Assembly (NCBI GenBank): GCA_040384825.1
Contig: JAZKIO010000003.1
Span: 1-64,000 of the forward strand
DNA from: LMDS01 sp040384825
Lineage (GTDB): Bacteria; Pseudomonadota; Gammaproteobacteria; Burkholderiales; Burkholderiaceae_C
DNA length: 64,000 nt
Reading direction: 5' to 3'
The position numbers and the translations under genes are program-made. Each line of letters opens with the position of its first letter. Positions within the stretch are counted from its first letter, which is position 1. Of the stretch, positions 43,354 to 51,000 are shown piece after piece. The notes below the pieces were generated by a model, which was given only the letters and a program-made list of their open reading frames with translations, was not told the origin of the DNA and made no database searches.

Positions 43354-44157
43354 TCAGCGGTCGCTGAACGTGGCGGGCCGCTTCGCGGTGAACGCGGCCA
43401 CGCCTTCGAGGTAATCGTGCGACGCGCTCAGGCGGCTCTGCCAGCGCGCCTCGTTGTCGAGCGCTTCGGCGTAGTTCATGTGCATGGCCTGGTCGAGCGC
43501 CGCGCGGGTCGCGGCCAGCGCGGCGACCGGCATCGCGGCGAGTCGCTCGGCCGTGGCGCTCACCTCGGCGCCGAACGCCGCGTCGTCGACGCACTTCCAG
43601 ATCAGGCCCATGCGCTGGGCTTCCTCGGCGGGCAGCTTGTCTCCCGTCATCGCGAGTGCCAGCGCGTTGGCGCGGCCGACCAGGCGCGGCAGCAGCCAGG
43701 TGCCGCCGGCGTCGGGCACCAGGCCGATCTTGGAGAAGGCCTGGATGAAGCTGGCCGAGCGGGTCGCGATCACCAGGTCGCAGCCGAGCGCGATGCTCGC
43801 GCCGGCGCCGGCGGCCACGCCGTTCACGGCGGCGACCACCGGGATCGGCATCGCCCGCAGGCGCAGCGCCAGCGGCTTGTAGAAGCGCTCGATGACGTGG
43901 CCGACGTCGGTCGGCTTGGCGCCGGGCGTGAGATCGGGTGCGACCGCCGGATCGGACAGGTCCTGCCCGGCGCAGAAACCGCGGCCGGCGCCGGTGAGCA
44001 CCAGGCAGCGCACCGAGCGGTCGGCTTCGACGGCGGCGATGGCGGCGGCCAGCTCCTCGTGCATCTGCGAGGTGAAGCTGTTCAGCGCCTTGGGCCGGTT
44101 CAGCGTGATCGTGCACACCGCGCCGGCTTGCGCGCTTAGGACAAGCGGTTCTGACAT
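43354..44157 (-). CDS. Enoyl-CoA hydratase/isomerase, PaaG-like
   Basis: A 267-residue crotonase-fold enzyme. It shows the oxyanion-hole segments GRGFCAGQDLSDP and VAAVNGVAAGAGASIALGCDL, and SKIGLVPDAGGTWLLPRLVG near the active site. Length, the CAGQDLSD string and the GLVPDAGGTWLLPRLVG segment recall PaaG, the 2-(1,2-epoxy-1,2-dihydrophenyl)acetyl-CoA isomerase of phenylacetate breakdown, but other crotonases share them. No other paa gene is present. It is the first gene of a unit with the TetR regulator; a TetR-type palindrome lies 59 bp upstream. Confidence 0.85.
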   Translation of the reverse strand: MSEPLVLSAQAGAVCTITLNRPKALNSFTSQMHEELAAAIAAVEADRSVRCLVLTGAGRGFCAGQDLSDPAVAPDLTPGAKPTDVGHVIERFYKPLALRLRAMPIPVVAAVNGVAAGAGASIALGCDLVIATRSASFIQAFSKIGLVPDAGGTWLLPRLVGRANALALAMTGDKLPAEEAQRMGLIWKCVDDAAFGAEVSATAERLAAMPVAALAATRAALDQAMHMNYAEALDNEARWQSRLSASHDYLEGVAAFTAKRPATFSDR

Positions 44158-44205
44158 CGTGGGTCTCCAGCGGCCGCCGAGTGCGCTCGCAGCGCGAGGC
44201 GCGTC

Positions 44206-44232
44206 AACATACTCGACCGACCGGTCAGTAAA
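44206..44232 (-). promoter_or_regulatory. Candidate promoter and TetR operator upstream of the PaaG-like gene
   Basis: A 14-bp palindrome ACCGACCGGTCAGT (44216-44229; perfect dyad except one pair) is centred on ACCGGT. On the minus strand it lies between a -35-like CTTTAC and a -10-like TATGTT about 16 bp apart, a classic position for TetR repression. The regulator itself is encoded two genes downstream. Confidence 0.5.
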
Positions 44233-44234
44233 GT

Positions 44235-45317
44235 TTAGTTCGGATTGGCGGCCGTCGAGCGCCGGCGCGACCGAGGGCTTACCCGTGGTTCGCGGAGCAG
44301 CGTGAGCAGCCCGCGCTCGGGCGCCGACAGGCCCGAGCGCCGCACCGGCACGAGCGGCGCGATCGCCTCGCCGGCACCGGTCAGCAGGCCCAGCACGCGC
44401 GGATGCACATACGCCTTGCGGCAGACCGCCACGGTGTTGCCCAGACGGGCCGCGACCTCGCCGAGCAGCCGCTTCGCGCCCGCCAGCGTCGGCTTCGCGG
44501 CCTCCGAAGGGTCGAGCGCGCACCACAGCTGGAGCGCGAGCACGCTGCCGTGCCAGGTGCGGAAGTCCTTGGCGGTGAACTCGCCGCCGCTGGCCTCGCG
44601 CAGGTAGTCGTTGACGTCGGCCGAGCCCACCACGTGCGCGACACCCTCGTCATCCAGGTACTGGAACAGCTCCTGCCCCGGCAGCGACTGGCAGCGCCGC
44701 ACGACCCGCGCGACCCGCCGGTCGCCGAGCCGGACCTGGTGCTCTACGCCGCTCTTGCCGCGAAAGCGCAGCGTCAGCGCCTCGCCCTCGACGCGCGCGT
44801 GGCGGTTGCGCAGCGTCGTCAGGCCGAACGAGCCGTTGCTGCGGGCGTATTCGTCGTTGCCGACCCGCATCAGCGTGGTGTCGAGCAGCCGCACGATCGC
44901 CGCGATCACGGTCTCGCGCAGCACGCGCTGGCCGACCGGCGCCGCCAGGTCGCGCTGCACCCGCGCCCGGATGCGCGGCAGCGCGGCGCCGAACTCGGCC
45001 ATGCGCTCGAACTTGCTGTCGTCGCGTGCGACGCGCCAGTCCGCGTGGTAGCGGTACTGCTTGCGGCCGCGCGCATCGCGCCCGGTGGCCTGCAGGTGGC
45101 CATTCGGCAGCGGGCAGATCCACACGTCCGTGTACGCCGGCGGGATCGCCAGCTTGCGGATGCGCGTCAGCTGTTCGACATCGCGCAGCGGGCGGCCATC
45201 GGGAAGCACGTAGCCGAAACCGGTGCCGCGCCGGACGCGCCGGATCCCCGGCGTGTCGTCGCTGACGTAGACCAGCCCGCGCGGCGCCGGCGGTGTCCCG
45301 CTGCCCGCTAGGCCCAC
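44235..45317 (-). CDS. DNA topoisomerase IB
   Basis: A 360-residue eukaryal/poxviral-type topoisomerase I that relaxes supercoils through a 3'-phosphotyrosyl bond. Family segments are GTGFGYVLPDG, LAIPPAYTDVWICP, ATGRDARGRKQYRYHADWR (with the active-site Arg) and TAKDFRTWHGSVLAL; the catalytic Tyr is in AVCRKAYVHP near the C-terminus (about residue 311). The GTG start at 45317 follows the small SAP-like gene by 19 bp. The basic C-terminal tail (SPRSRRRSTAANPN) may aid DNA binding. It is grouped with ku and the LigD polymerase gene, a recurring bacterial arrangement. Confidence 0.94.
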   Translation of the reverse strand: MGLAGSGTPPAPRGLVYVSDDTPGIRRVRRGTGFGYVLPDGRPLRDVEQLTRIRKLAIPPAYTDVWICPLPNGHLQATGRDARGRKQYRYHADWRVARDDSKFERMAEFGAALPRIRARVQRDLAAPVGQRVLRETVIAAIVRLLDTTLMRVGNDEYARSNGSFGLTTLRNRHARVEGEALTLRFRGKSGVEHQVRLGDRRVARVVRRCQSLPGQELFQYLDDEGVAHVVGSADVNDYLREASGGEFTAKDFRTWHGSVLALQLWCALDPSEAAKPTLAGAKRLLGEVAARLGNTVAVCRKAYVHPRVLGLLTGAGEAIAPLVPVRRSGLSAPERGLLTLLREPRVSPRSRRRSTAANPN

Positions 45318-45865
45318 GAGACGCCGCCGCGCGCCGTCAGCGTTCGAGTGCCTTCGCGAGCTCGGCCTTGTTCATGCGCGAGCGCCCCTTCACGCCACGC
45401 TCGCTCGCCTCGTTGCGCAGTTGCGCCAGCGTGCGACCGCCCTCGCCCGAGTGCGAGCGCAGGCCGCCGCGCCGACCCGGTGACATGTCGTCCACCGACG
45501 AGGCGCTCGCGGTCTTCGATTCGCCGTGCTGCGCGCGCTCCTTGTTCACGGTGCGCGCCGCGATCTCCTCGGCGACCTTCTCGCTCTTGCCGCGGACGTG
45601 CAGGCTGTCCTTGATGTGCTCGTACTGGCGCTCGCGCTTGGCGCTCCAGGTGTTGCGCGGCATGGTGCTTCCTTTCGCAGGCCGGTTGCGGGTGCACGGC
45701 CACCGGCGGCCTGTTGTCCGGTGGCTCGCGGACGGGATCGGGATGTTCGGTCGGCTGCGGGTCCTCGACCGGCACCACGTCCGGGCCGGGTGCGGGCGGT
45801 TGCGAGGGCGGCCGGTTGGGCACGTCGGGCGGGGTCGGCGGTTCGGTGTGGTCGAGGTGGATCAT
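45308..45865 (-). CDS. Possible Pro-rich small protein, doubtful ORF
   Basis: The reading frame starts with ATG at 45865, overlapping the stop of the LigD-polymerase gene as ATGA, and opens MIHLDHTEPPTPPDVP followed by about 45 Pro-, Asp- and Glu-rich residues. Downstream of about residue 67 the frame overlaps the small SAP-like gene (45337-45663) in another frame, where it becomes Arg/Gln-rich and shadow-like, so any real product probably consists mainly of the Pro-rich part. Short Pro-rich acidic proteins are common in these genomes. No function can be assigned. Confidence 0.35.
   Translation of the reverse strand: MIHLDHTEPPTPPDVPNRPPSQPPAPGPDVVPVEDPQPTEHPDPVREPPDNRPPVAVHPQPACERKHHAAQHLERQARAPVRAHQGQPARPRQEREGRRGDRGAHREQGARAARRIEDRERLVGGRHVTGSARRPALALGRGRSHAGATAQRGERAWREGALAHEQGRAREGTRTLTARGGVSWA
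45337..45663 (-). CDS. Small SAP/Rho-N-like protein (plasmid-stabilisation-type annotation)
   Basis: A 108-residue basic protein. The N-terminal half (MPRNTWSAKRERQYEHIKDS) resembles proteins annotated as plasmid-stabilisation or ChaB-associated; the C-terminal half has a SAP/Rho-N-like helix-extended-helix segment ending RSRMNKAELAKALER. These small proteins often accompany Ku/LigD genes. There is no partner gene of a toxin-antitoxin system, and the name does not imply a plasmid. It could bind DNA and assist repair; that is inference. It is in the ku-ligD-topoIB run. Confidence 0.72.
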   Translation of the reverse strand: MPRNTWSAKRERQYEHIKDSLHVRGKSEKVAEEIAARTVNKERAQHGESKTASASSVDDMSPGRRGGLRSHSGEGGRTLAQLRNEASERGVKGRSRMNKAELAKALER

Positions 45866-46761
45866 GGCGTGGTCTCCATCGGTTCGAAATCGAGCGCCTT
45901 CATCGCGCGGGTCAGCGTCTGGCGAGAGGCCGTGAAGCCCGCCCACGGCGCGTTGCCGAGCGCCAGGCGCGGCGCCACGTCGCGCACGGTCCAGTGGGCG
46001 CCGCTGTCGATCTGCGCCAGCTCGATCCAGTCGACCGGCACCGACACGCCCAGCCCCGGCCGTGCGCGGGCGGACCACGCGGCCGCGGTCGTCGCGCCCC
46101 AGCCGTTGCGCAGGTAGTCGATGAAGATTCTTCCGACCCGGTTGCGCGGCCCGCTCTTCGCGACGAAGCGTTGCGGCACCACCTCGGCCATGCGCACGAC
46201 GACGGCCTGCGCGAACTGGCGCACGACGCGCCACTCGTGCCGCGGCGCCAGCGGCACCACGACGTGCAGGCCCTTGCCGCCGCTGGTCTTGAGCCAGGCG
46301 GCGAGGTGCAGTTCCTCGAGGAACGCTTGGATCAGCGTCGCAGCCTCGCGCATATCGGGCCAGGCCACGCCTTCACCCGGGTCGAGGTCGAACACCATGC
46401 GATCGGGGCGCGGCAGCGTCCGCGTCGTCATGTTCCAGGTGTGGAACTCCACGACGTTCATCTGCGCTGCCGAACGAAGACCGCGCGCCGAAGCGACCGC
46501 GAGCAGCGCCGCATGGCCGGGATCGAGCGAAGGGTCGAGCTGGTCGACGCCGGCCAGCGCATGCGCATCGGCGTGCTTCTGGAAGAACAGCTCGCCGCCG
46601 ACGCCGTCGGGCGCGCGCACGAGCGCGACCGGACGCGCCTTCAGGTGCGGCAGCAGCACCGGTGCGACGCGCTCGAAGTAGTCCGCCAGCTCGCCCTTGG
46701 TGACGCCGCTGGCCGCGTCGATCACACGCTCGGCGTGGGTGAGGGTCTGGCGCGTGGCCAT
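45862..46761 (-). CDS. Stand-alone LigD polymerase/primase domain
   Basis: A 299-residue archaeo-eukaryotic primase-type polymerase, the PolDom that fills gaps and adds nucleotides in non-homologous end joining. It begins VTKGELADYFERVAPVLLPHLKARPVALVR, the normal start of the Pol module, and has the catalytic Asp pair in FDLDPGEGVAWPDM and the KTSGGKGLHVVVPL segment. In most LigD proteins this domain is fused to a ligase and a nuclease domain (about 850 residues); here neither is attached and none is in the window. The start ATG at 46761 is 6 bp after the ku stop. It presumably works with Ku and a ligase encoded elsewhere. Confidence 0.92.
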   Translation of the reverse strand: MATRQTLTHAERVIDAASGVTKGELADYFERVAPVLLPHLKARPVALVRAPDGVGGELFFQKHADAHALAGVDQLDPSLDPGHAALLAVASARGLRSAAQMNVVEFHTWNMTTRTLPRPDRMVFDLDPGEGVAWPDMREAATLIQAFLEELHLAAWLKTSGGKGLHVVVPLAPRHEWRVVRQFAQAVVVRMAEVVPQRFVAKSGPRNRVGRIFIDYLRNGWGATTAAAWSARARPGLGVSVPVDWIELAQIDSGAHWTVRDVAPRLALGNAPWAGFTASRQTLTRAMKALDFEPMETTP

Positions 46762-46767
46762 GCTGCG

Positions 46768-47700
46768 CTACCCGGTGCGTCGCTTCTTCGCCGGCGCCGC
46801 CTTGGCGCTCGCGGCGCGCGCCGTCTTGCGCGGGGCCGCTGCCGGCGCGGCCTTCTCCGGCTTGTCGGCCTTCTCGGCCTTGTCGCCCTTGTCCGCCTTG
46901 CCCTTCAGGCTGCGCTTGAGCAGTTCGGTCAGGTCGATGATGTCGGCAGTCTTCGCGCCCGCCTCGACCGGCTCCGGCTGGACCACCGACTCGGTGTCGC
47001 CCGAGGCGACCTTGCGCTTGACCAGTTCCATCACCTCGTCGGTGAACGAATCGCGGTAGTCGTCGGGCTGGAACGGCTTGGTCATGTCCTCGACCAGCTG
47101 CGTCGCCATCTTCATCTCGGCGTCGGTCAGGCCGGCCGCCTTCGCGCCGGCGGCGGGCAGGTTCAGCTCGGTCCAGGGCTTGATGTCGGCGCCCCAGCGC
47201 AGCAGGTTCAGCACCAGCGCAGGGCCCACGGGCACGAGCGCCGCGAGGTGCTGCTTGGTCTGGATCACGACCCGCGCGACGCCGATGCGCTGCGTCTTCG
47301 CGAGCGTCTCGCGCAGCAGCGCGTAGACCTTGGCGCCCTTGCCCGTGGGCGCCAGGTAGTACGGCCGGTCGAGGTAGACGAACGGGATCTCGTCGGCGCC
47401 GACGAAGGCCTCGATGTCGATCGACTGGGTGGATTGCGGGTACGCGGCCGCGATTTCCTCGTCGCTCACGACCACGTACTGCCCCTCCTCGACCTCGACG
47501 CCCTTGACGATGTTCGTCTTGTCGATTTCCTTGCCGGTCTTCTTGTTGATGCGCTTGTAGCCCACCGGGTCCATGCTGCGCTTGTCGAGCCAGTCGAAAT
47601 CCACGCCGTGGTCCGCCGTGGCGGTGTGCAGACTGACCGGGATGTGGACGAGCCCGAAGGCGATGGCGCCCTTCCAGAGGGTGCGCGAGCCGGTGGCCAT
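46768..47700 (-). CDS. ku: Non-homologous end-joining protein Ku
   Basis: Binds double-strand DNA ends as a ring-shaped homodimer and recruits LigD. The 310 residues begin with SRTLWKGAIAFGLVHIPVSL, typical for bacterial Ku, with the Ku core extending to about residue 250 (MELVKRKVASGDTESV). A Lys/Ala-rich C-terminal tail (about 260-310: KGKADKGDKAEKADKPEKAA and similar) is the variable extension known to contact LigD and DNA. Start ATG 47700. It is upstream of the polymerase-only LigD gene in the same operon. Confidence 0.95.
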   Translation of the reverse strand: MATGSRTLWKGAIAFGLVHIPVSLHTATADHGVDFDWLDKRSMDPVGYKRINKKTGKEIDKTNIVKGVEVEEGQYVVVSDEEIAAAYPQSTQSIDIEAFVGADEIPFVYLDRPYYLAPTGKGAKVYALLRETLAKTQRIGVARVVIQTKQHLAALVPVGPALVLNLLRWGADIKPWTELNLPAAGAKAAGLTDAEMKMATQLVEDMTKPFQPDDYRDSFTDEVMELVKRKVASGDTESVVQPEPVEAGAKTADIIDLTELLKRSLKGKADKGDKAEKADKPEKAAPAAAPRKTARAASAKAAPAKKRRTG

Positions 47701-47712
47701 CGCGCGTGCGCC

Positions 47713-47940
47713 TCAGCGCAGCTCGTAGCAGCGCATCGCCTGCTGCGGCGAAGGTGGCGGCACGATGGCCTGGAGCATGCCGTCGTCGGGCGTCGGGCAC
47801 GGCTTGGCGCTGCGCAGCAGGCTGTCGACGATGAAACCGTCTTCCTCGATGACTTCGCCGAGCAGGCAGTTGCGGCTGTCGAACAGCAGCGCTCGTGGCG
47901 CATCGTCCAACAGCAACAGGAATTTAGCGGGTGTGTTCAT
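47713..47940 (-). CDS. Hypothetical protein, 75 residues
   Basis: Unrecognised. The 75-residue product is acidic and starts FLLLLDDAPRALLFDSRNCLLGEV; it has four Cys-poor hydrophobic patches but no membrane helix, and ends PPPSPQQAMRCYELR. The N-terminal pattern of alternating Leu and charged residues suggests a small beta/alpha domain. It lies 12 bp upstream of ku in the same direction and could be co-transcribed. Codon use fits a real gene, yet such a short frame could be spurious. Confidence 0.55.
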   Translation of the reverse strand: MNTPAKFLLLLDDAPRALLFDSRNCLLGEVIEEDGFIVDSLLRSAKPCPTPDDGMLQAIVPPPSPQQAMRCYELR

Positions 47941-48036
47941 GGCGCCGATGCTACGCAGCGATGCGGGCCGGGATCAGTCGCCGCAGCCGGTTTCGGCTGT
48001 GGGAAACGGCCTACGGGCGGCGCTTGTGGAGCGCGC
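47941..48036. other. Short spacer before the 75-residue gene
   Basis: Ninety-six non-coding bases between the stop of the giant hybrid kinase and the start of the small gene. It contains a CAGCCG/CGGCTG hairpin (47984-47999) with a GTTT loop but no T tract, so it is not a convincing terminator. No promoter motif was identified. Confidence 0.4.
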
Positions 48037-51000
48037 TCAATCAAGCCCGCGCAGCGCGGCGAGCAGTGCGTCGAGCCGGTCGGCGAGCGCCGCCGCCAGC
48101 GGGTCGACTTGGTCCCTGGCCCCCGCCGCGCAAGCCTGCGCCAGGGCATGGGCAGCGCGCTGCACGTCCTGCGCGCCCAGCCCCGCGGCCGTGGTGGCCA
48201 GCTGCTGCGCCAGGCGCGCCGCGGCATCGGTGCCGAGCTGGCCGCGCGCGCTGTCCAAGCGGGCCATGAAGCCGGCCTGCTCGGCGCGGAAGTTGGACAG
48301 CAGGCGGCGGTAGAGCTTGTCGTTGCCGCCGACGGCGGCGCGGCCCGCCGCGGCATCCAGACCGGCCACGTCGTCCGGTGTCTGCACGAACGCGGCGGCC
48401 GGTGACGGGTCGATCGCAGGCGCGGTCGCCGTGGCGCCGGGAAGCACCCAGCGCGCCAGCGTGTCGAACAGGGCCTGCACGTCGATCGGCTTGGAGAGGT
48501 GGCCGTTCATGCCGGCGGCGAGTGCGCGGTTCAGGTCGCCGGGCATGGTGCTGGCGGTCAGCGCGATGATCGGCAGGTTGGCGAAACGCGCCTCGCGGCG
48601 GATCGCGCGGGTGGCGTCGTAACCGTCGAGGACCGGCATCTGGCAGTCCATGAGCACGCCGTCGAAGTGCGGCTGCTCGTTCAGCATCCGCAGCGCGGCT
48701 TCGCCGTCCTCGGCGATGCTCACGCGCACGCCGGCATCGCCCAGCAGTTCGGTCACCAGCTCCTGGTTGATCTCGTTGTCGTCGGCCAGCAGGATGTGCG
48801 CCCCGGCCAACTGCGCGCGGTGGTCGCGCAATGCGTCGCGCTGCTGCGCGCGCCGGCCACCGACCAGGCTCGCGACGTGCACGGCCGCCTCAGCCGCGGC
48901 ACCGCCCTCGTGCACCTCCAGGCCGAAGCGGCGCGCGATCTCGTCGATGTCGACGCGCGCGTCGCCGGCGTCCGTGTCGGAGGGTTCGGCCGGCAAGCCG
49001 AACTCCGCTTCGAGATGGAAGACGCTGCCCTCGCCCGCCGTGCTCTCGGCCCAGAGCCGCCCGTTCATGAGCTCGACCAGGTGCCGGCTGATCGCCAGGC
49101 CCAGACCGGTGCCGCCGCGGTGACGCGCGGTCGAGGCCTCGGCCTGCTCGAAAGGCTCGAACACGCGCGCGAGCTGGGCCAGCGTCATGCCGACGCCGGT
49201 GTCCCGGACCGAGAAGCGCAAGCGCGCGGTGGCCGCCGTGCGCCCGATCGGCTCGACCCCGATCTCGACACTGCCGCGATCGGTGAACTTGACCGCGTTG
49301 TTCGCCAGGTTGACCAGCACCTGGCCCAGCCGCAACGGATCGCCGATCACCCGCGCGGGCGCGCCGGGCGCCGCGCTGAAGCGCAGCTGCAGGCCCTTGT
49401 CGGTGGCCTTCAGGCCGATCAGGTTCGCGACATGGTCCAGCACCTCGGCGAGCGGGAAGGGAACGCTCTCCATGGTGACCTTGCCGGCCTCGATCTTCGA
49501 GAAGTCGAGGATGTCGTTCAGCAGCCCGAGCAGGGACTCGGCCGAGCGCTCGACCTTCTGCACGTAGCCGTGCTGCTGCGGGCTGAGGCCACTGCGCAGC
49601 GCCAGGTGGCTCATGCCCAGGATCGCGTTCATCGGCGTGCGGATCTCGTGGCTCATGTGAGCGAGGAACACGCTCTTGGCGCGGTTCGCGTTCGCGGCCT
49701 CCTGCTCGGCGCGCCGCCGCTCCAGATTCTCGGCGCGCAGCTCGTCGGTGCGCCGCGCCACCAGCTGCTCGAGGCGCTGGTTGGCGTGCGCGTTCTCGTA
49801 GGCCACGGCGAACTGCAGGCAGATCAGCCCGAGCGTGTCGAGCTGCTGCGGATCGAGCGTCGTGTGCGCCTGACGGTTCTCCAGATACAGCAGACCGCGC
49901 GCCTGGCCGCGGTGGTGGATCGGCAGGCCGGCGATCGAGCGGATGCCGTCGGCCCGCACCTTGGGATCGTGGCCGAAGCGCGGATGGTGCTGCACGTCGC
50001 GCAGCAGCAGCGGGCTCAGGCTCTGCGTCAGGTAGTGGTACACGGTCAGCGGCACGTGGCGATCCTCGCCGCGCGCCGCGTCGTCCTCGACCCACAGGCC
50101 GTCCGTGCCGAAGCCCGCGCGCGGCAGCCAGTCGGCGTCGTCGCGCCAGAACAGCACGCCGCGGTCCGCCGCCGCGTAGAGCCGGATCTGCTCGAGCAGG
50201 ACGCGGGTCAGCCCGGCCGGGTCGCGCTCCTGCGCGAGCACCTGGCTGGCCTGCGTCACGATCCGCAGATCCAGCCCCGCGCCGCCATCCCCCGGCGGCC
50301 GCGGCGGCGCGGAGAACGCCATGCCCGAGCCCCGCAGCTGGCGTGCCTTGGCGGTCGCGCCCCAGGCCTCGTAGGCCTGCAGGGCATCGGCACGGTAGGC
50401 CGCGGCGGCGCGCGCCGCGCCATGGTCGGCATGGAACCCGGCGGCCAGTTCGCAGGCGAGCGCATGGTGGTAGGGCCGCTGGTGCTGCAGCGAGTGTTCG
50501 ATCGACTGCTCGAACGCCGCCGTCGCGGCCGCCACGTCGCCGAACGCCCAGGCGTGGAGCGCGGTCACCAGCTCGTGGGTGTGGCCGAAGTTGATCGGCG
50601 ATTCGGCGGCGCGGCGCGCCAGCCAGTCGACTAGCGGCGCCAGCTCGGCCTGCAGGCCCTCGCGCCCCGCGTCGGCCGAGCGCAGCGCCGTGCACAGCGC
50701 CAAGGCATGCACCCAGCGCTGCAGGTAGCCGGCGTAGTGGCCGGCGATGCTGTCGAGCAGCGCCGCGGCGGCGCGCGATTCGCGCAGCGCCAGCGCCCAG
50801 TCGCCGAACAACGTCGCGGCCACGGCCTGCCAGGTGGCGAGGTAGGCGCGCGTGGCGTGCTCGGTCGGGCCGGTCTCGACCGGATCGAACCGGCCGGCGC
50901 TGCGCGTCTCGCCGGCCATGCACGCGACGAACTGCCGGTAGGCCGCGCGCCCGCCGAGCGGCCCGCGGGCGCGCACGCCGCGCGCCACGCCGCGCAGGCT

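Noticed and set aside
45337..45663. Plasmid or mobile-element origin suggested by the plasmid-stabilisation-like protein
   Set aside because: No integrase, transposase, replication gene, direct repeat or change in base composition is apparent around it; such proteins often accompany Ku.
47984..47999. Terminator hairpin after the giant kinase
   Set aside because: A six-bp CAGCCG/CGGCTG stem exists but is followed by no T tract on either strand.
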